This document shows, piece by piece, positions 48,983-64,000 of a stretch of 64,000 bases of DNA (position 1 is its first letter; every line of letters begins with the position of its first letter). Under the pieces are notes generated by a model. The model saw only the letters and a program-made list of their open reading frames with translations, ran no database searches and was not told where the DNA came from. This stretch comes from Macrotis lagotis. Taxonomy: Eukaryota; Chordata; Mammalia; Peramelemorphia; Peramelidae. Made by a program: the position numbers and the translations under genes. The stretch spans positions 622,213,156-622,277,155 of the forward strand of contig NC_133666.1 in the NCBI RefSeq assembly GCF_037893015.1, written 5' to 3'.

Positions 48983-49278
48983 GTTGAAAATAATGGGAAG
49001 GTTAAAGGGGACAGACTTCCATGGCTGAAGCCAAACATTCCCTAAACTAGAGATCCCATTGAGTGAGTCAGAGAGGATGACATCAGAGGAGGGATCTTAT
49101 CTATTGGAAATGTCTGGGTAAGGAAGCTTCAGTAAGAGTTCAGGGGGTCATGGGGATCAGGTGAAGGAAGTTCATGGAAATGAGGGAGGCTGGGGATATC
49201 TGGGGGAGCAGTAAATAGGGACTAGTCAAGGGCTAGAAGGAGTACATGGGGAAAAGTTAGGATGTCTCTAGGAAGGAT

Positions 49279-61226
<11,948 letters not shown>

Positions 61227-61304
61227 GGCCGAAGGTGGCCCCGTTGCCTCGGCTCTGCTCGGACCCGCTCCTTCTCGCCGCCCTCAGCAGCAGCTGTTGG
61301 ACCC

Positions 61305-61318
61305 GTTGCTGTGGAAAC
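61305..61318 (+). promoter_or_regulatory. RFX X-box match, 80 bp upstream of the MAPK15 ATG
   Basis: GTTGCT-GT-GGAAAC matches RYYNYY-N(1-3)-RRNRAC at every position. The distance fits known ciliary-gene promoters, where X-boxes lie close to the start. Confidence 0.6.
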
Positions 61319-62033
61319 CGGAGGCGAGGCGGAGCTTGAGCATCTGGGCCAATCCGAGCACCGTGCGCGGGGAAGCCCGGCCCCCGCCTCCGGTTTGGCC
61401 CAATCCCCTTTCTCCTCTCAGGCGGCACTTCCGGGAGCTCCGGCGCCCGCCCCTTCCGGGGAGGGGTCTGGACCGAGCTCCGCCCACAGCCCGGCCTGCA
61501 GGCCCCGCCCCCGCGCTCGTGGGCACGCCCCCTGCTTCCAATCCTCCTCTCCCCTGCCCCGCCCCGGGATGTGGGAGGGGTTCAATGAGAAGCTCTCTCT
61601 TTTCTCTTCCCCTCCCAGATTGGTCCCTCTTATTCCTGCGGCCTCCATTGGTTGATTCCTAACCCTTACCTAGCCTCACCTGGCGGACAGTACCTCAGAG
61701 GACGGGAACGGCAGAACTCAGAGCCCCACCCATACATTCCACTGGGAGCAAAGGGAAAGCCCAAGACTCGCTTGTTCCTAGGTGTGTGTCCTTACCTGTA
61801 CAGGTAGTGTGTGTAGGTTGGCCGGAGAGCAAAGGAGGGAGTGACTGAGCGTCAGGGCTCCCTCAACAACACACCACAGTCGCTAGGTGAAGTTCATTTC
61901 CCTTTTTTAATAATACAAATCATAGCAGATAACAGTTACATAGTATCAGTTATGTCGCAATGTTTCACAAATATTGTCTCATTTAATCCTCACAACAACC
62001 CTTGGAGGTAGGGGCCATTTTCATCCCCATTTC

Positions 62034-62192
62034 TTTTCTATTGTTTTAGGTTTTTGCAAGGCAAACGGAGTTAAGTGGCTTGCCCGAGGCCACACAGCTA
62101 GGTAATTATTAAGTGTCTGAGGTCGCATTTGAACTCAGGTCCTCTTGACTCCAGGGCCGGTGCTCTAGCCACTGCGCCACCTAGCCGCCCTG
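62034..62192 (-). mobile_element. Marsupial SINE nested in an older MIR, 10-bp duplication
   Basis: TCCCCATTTC at 62024-62033 recurs at 62193-62202. The interrupted MIR (61960-62340) continues on both sides. Confidence 0.93.
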
Positions 62193-62929
62193 TCCCCATT
62201 TCACAGTTGAAGAAACAGGAAAACAGAGAGCTTAAGTGACTTAACCAAGTTTACAAAGCTTGTGAAGGGTTTGTATTAGTATTTAAATTTAGGTCTTTCT
62301 GATTCCAGGTCCAGAGATCTATCCACTGGATCACTTTTGGCAAGGTTGTTAATAAAACTCTAATATAAATAAATACTTATTCCATGACTAGTTAGAGTTC
62401 ACCTAGATTTTAGTCTAAAATGATCAATTTCATAAGGTTTCCAATCGATGTGATGACAGAATCTCATCCTCTCTTCCAAGCCATCTAAGGGACACCTCCC
62501 CTTGGAATGTGGGCGTACATAATGGTACCTCTTTTTTTTTGATAGGACGCAGGAAACTTGTTTGACTGAGAGTCAAGGGGATGGATTGTTGCCTCTATTT
62601 CTCACACTACATAAAAGTGAGCTGTTAGACCAGTTTACCCCTTTTCATTCTCTTTCTCAATCTCTGAGTTTGAAAAGACTGTGTGTAGTGAGGTAGATTT
62701 GTGGTGGGAAGGGGGGGGGGAGGAGGGAAACCTATGTCATTCAGTCATTCAGTTAATAATTATTAAACGCCTACTGGTGCTAATTGATAGAGATACAAAG
62801 GCAGAAACCAATTCTTACTCTCAAGAAACTCAGTCTAATGGGGGGGGGAACCTAGCAAATAGCTGTATATATTTAAAAAAAGAGAGAGAGTAGGATAAAC
62901 CAGGGAAGAGTGTCAGAGGGAAGGCACTA

Positions 62930-63250
62930 GGATTTAAGGAGGAGTAGAAAAGGCTTCTGGCAGAAGGTAGGACTTCAGCTGAGACTTGAAAGAAATCAGG
63001 GAAGCCTGGAGGTGGAGCTGAGAAAAGAGAACATTCCAGTCATGGGACACAAAGAAAATGCCTAAAATTGGATGGAGTTTTATGGAAGCTCAGCCTCCAG
63101 CAGAGAGGCCAGTGTCATTGGATCAAAAAGTATATGGAGAGGAGTAAAGGAGGCAGGTTATAACTTTGGAAACAAAACAGAAGATTTTATATTTGGTTTT
63201 GTAGGTAATAGGGAGTCATTAGAGTTTATTGATGAGGGAGGGTAAATGAC
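62930..63250. repeat. Old interspersed repeat, right-edge copy
   Basis: CTTCAGCTGAGACTTGAAAG, AACATTCCAGTCATGGGAC, GGTAATAGGGAGTCATTAGA. No gene is seen from 61.7 kb to the right end. Confidence 0.55.
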
Positions 63251-63257
63251 AGGACTA

Positions 63258-63395
63258 GGGGCAGCTAGGTACAGTAGTGGATAGAGCACATGCCTTGGAA
63301 TTAGGAGGATCTGGGTTCATATTTGATAGTTAATACTTACTATGTGACCTTGAGCAAGTCACTTAGCCCCATTGCTCACAAGAAAAAAAGAAAAA
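63258..63395 (+). mobile_element. Marsupial SINE, diverged
   Basis: GGGGCAGCTAGGTACAGTAG to CACTTAGCCCCATTGC and an A-rich tail. Confidence 0.88.
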
Positions 63396-64000
63396 AGAAA
63401 ATGACTGGACTTCTACCCATTACCTTGCCCCCCAATTCCTTAATCTACCTTTTAAAAGTTTATCCTTTTTCCTATTCCTTCACCCTCTTATTTATTTCTA
63501 AATTTAGAAGACTTACTTTAACTCATTCCCAATGAGTAAGGTTCCAGAATCTCCTACCCTCTCCTCTACTAATTCCTTCTGTATCAGTTTTCCCATTTTT
63601 ATGCCTTATTTGTATGAGATAATTACTCCCTCTTCTATCTCTCCTTAAAATATTTTTATTTAATTTTAGCATCATCCCATCATACTCAGCTCAGCCCAAG
63701 TCTTTCAAACTACTCAAATAATGATGATAACCGTAAGAGAACTGCTAATATTTTCACCTTTCATTTGGTGATTCTCATAAGTTCCCATGGTTTCAATTGC
63801 CTCCTCTATGCAGATGACTTTCAGATATTCTTGTCCAATCCTAACATTTCTTCCTATCTCCAGTGTCTCATCTGCCCTCTGTCTAATAAACATCTCAAAC
63901 TGGATGTCCTATAGACATACTAAACCCAGTATGTTCAAAATTGAACTCATCTTTCTCTTCAAACCTTCCTCTTTTCCTAACTTCCCTATTATTGTGGAGG

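Overview
The window is vertebrate nuclear DNA, almost certainly from a marsupial. It carries about two dozen copies of tRNA-derived SINEs of the type abundant in marsupials (3' part on one strand reads like CACAGCTAGGTAATTATTAA), several with intact target-site duplications. It also has marsupial-type L1 3' ends, old MIR/L2/CR1-like fragments, many dinucleotide and tetranucleotide tracts, three CpG islands and genes with small exons and long introns. Nothing prokaryotic was seen.

The genes form a syntenic block that in human (as I recall 8q24.3) reads MAPK15 - FAM83H - IQANK1, here inverted. (1) About 17.2 kb leftwards, minus strand: the 5' part of a gene I assign to IQANK1. It has a CpG-island promoter at 16.76-17.16 kb and two phase-compatible coding exons at 13.7 and 4.8 kb; the rest lies beyond position 1. 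(2) About 22.4-47.4 kb, plus strand: complete FAM83H, with a CpG-island first exon, four coding exons (30744-31220, 42263-42427, 42656-42780, 43003-46075) and a poly(A) signal near 47.35 kb. It encodes 1279 aa. (3) 61.3-48.98 kb, minus strand: complete MAPK15 (ERK7/8-type atypical MAP kinase). Fourteen coding exons join in frame to give 579 aa with the expected kinase motifs, followed by a poly(A) signal. FAM83H and MAPK15 converge, their poly(A) signals 1.6 kb apart.

Two further coding-like segments have no identity that I recognise. A plus-strand exon at 10008-10610 (201 codons, strong start context, perfect splice donor) lies inside the first coding intron of the IQANK1 candidate, on the opposite strand. 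An open, protein-like minus-strand segment at 27473-27925 lies inside FAM83H intron 1.

The promoters of the IQANK1 candidate and of MAPK15 each contain a perfect match to the RFX X-box consensus. This fits MAPK15's known role at cilia and suggests a shared ciliary or testis programme around FAM83H. FAM83H itself is a keratin-associated scaffold that binds casein kinase 1. Here it shows a triplicated 21-residue repeat and an 11-unit Pro/Ser repeat array. The remaining sequence is intronic or intergenic: SINE/LINE remnants, two degenerate minisatellites, a diverged local duplication (12.24-12.83 versus 14.90-15.50 kb) and simple repeats.
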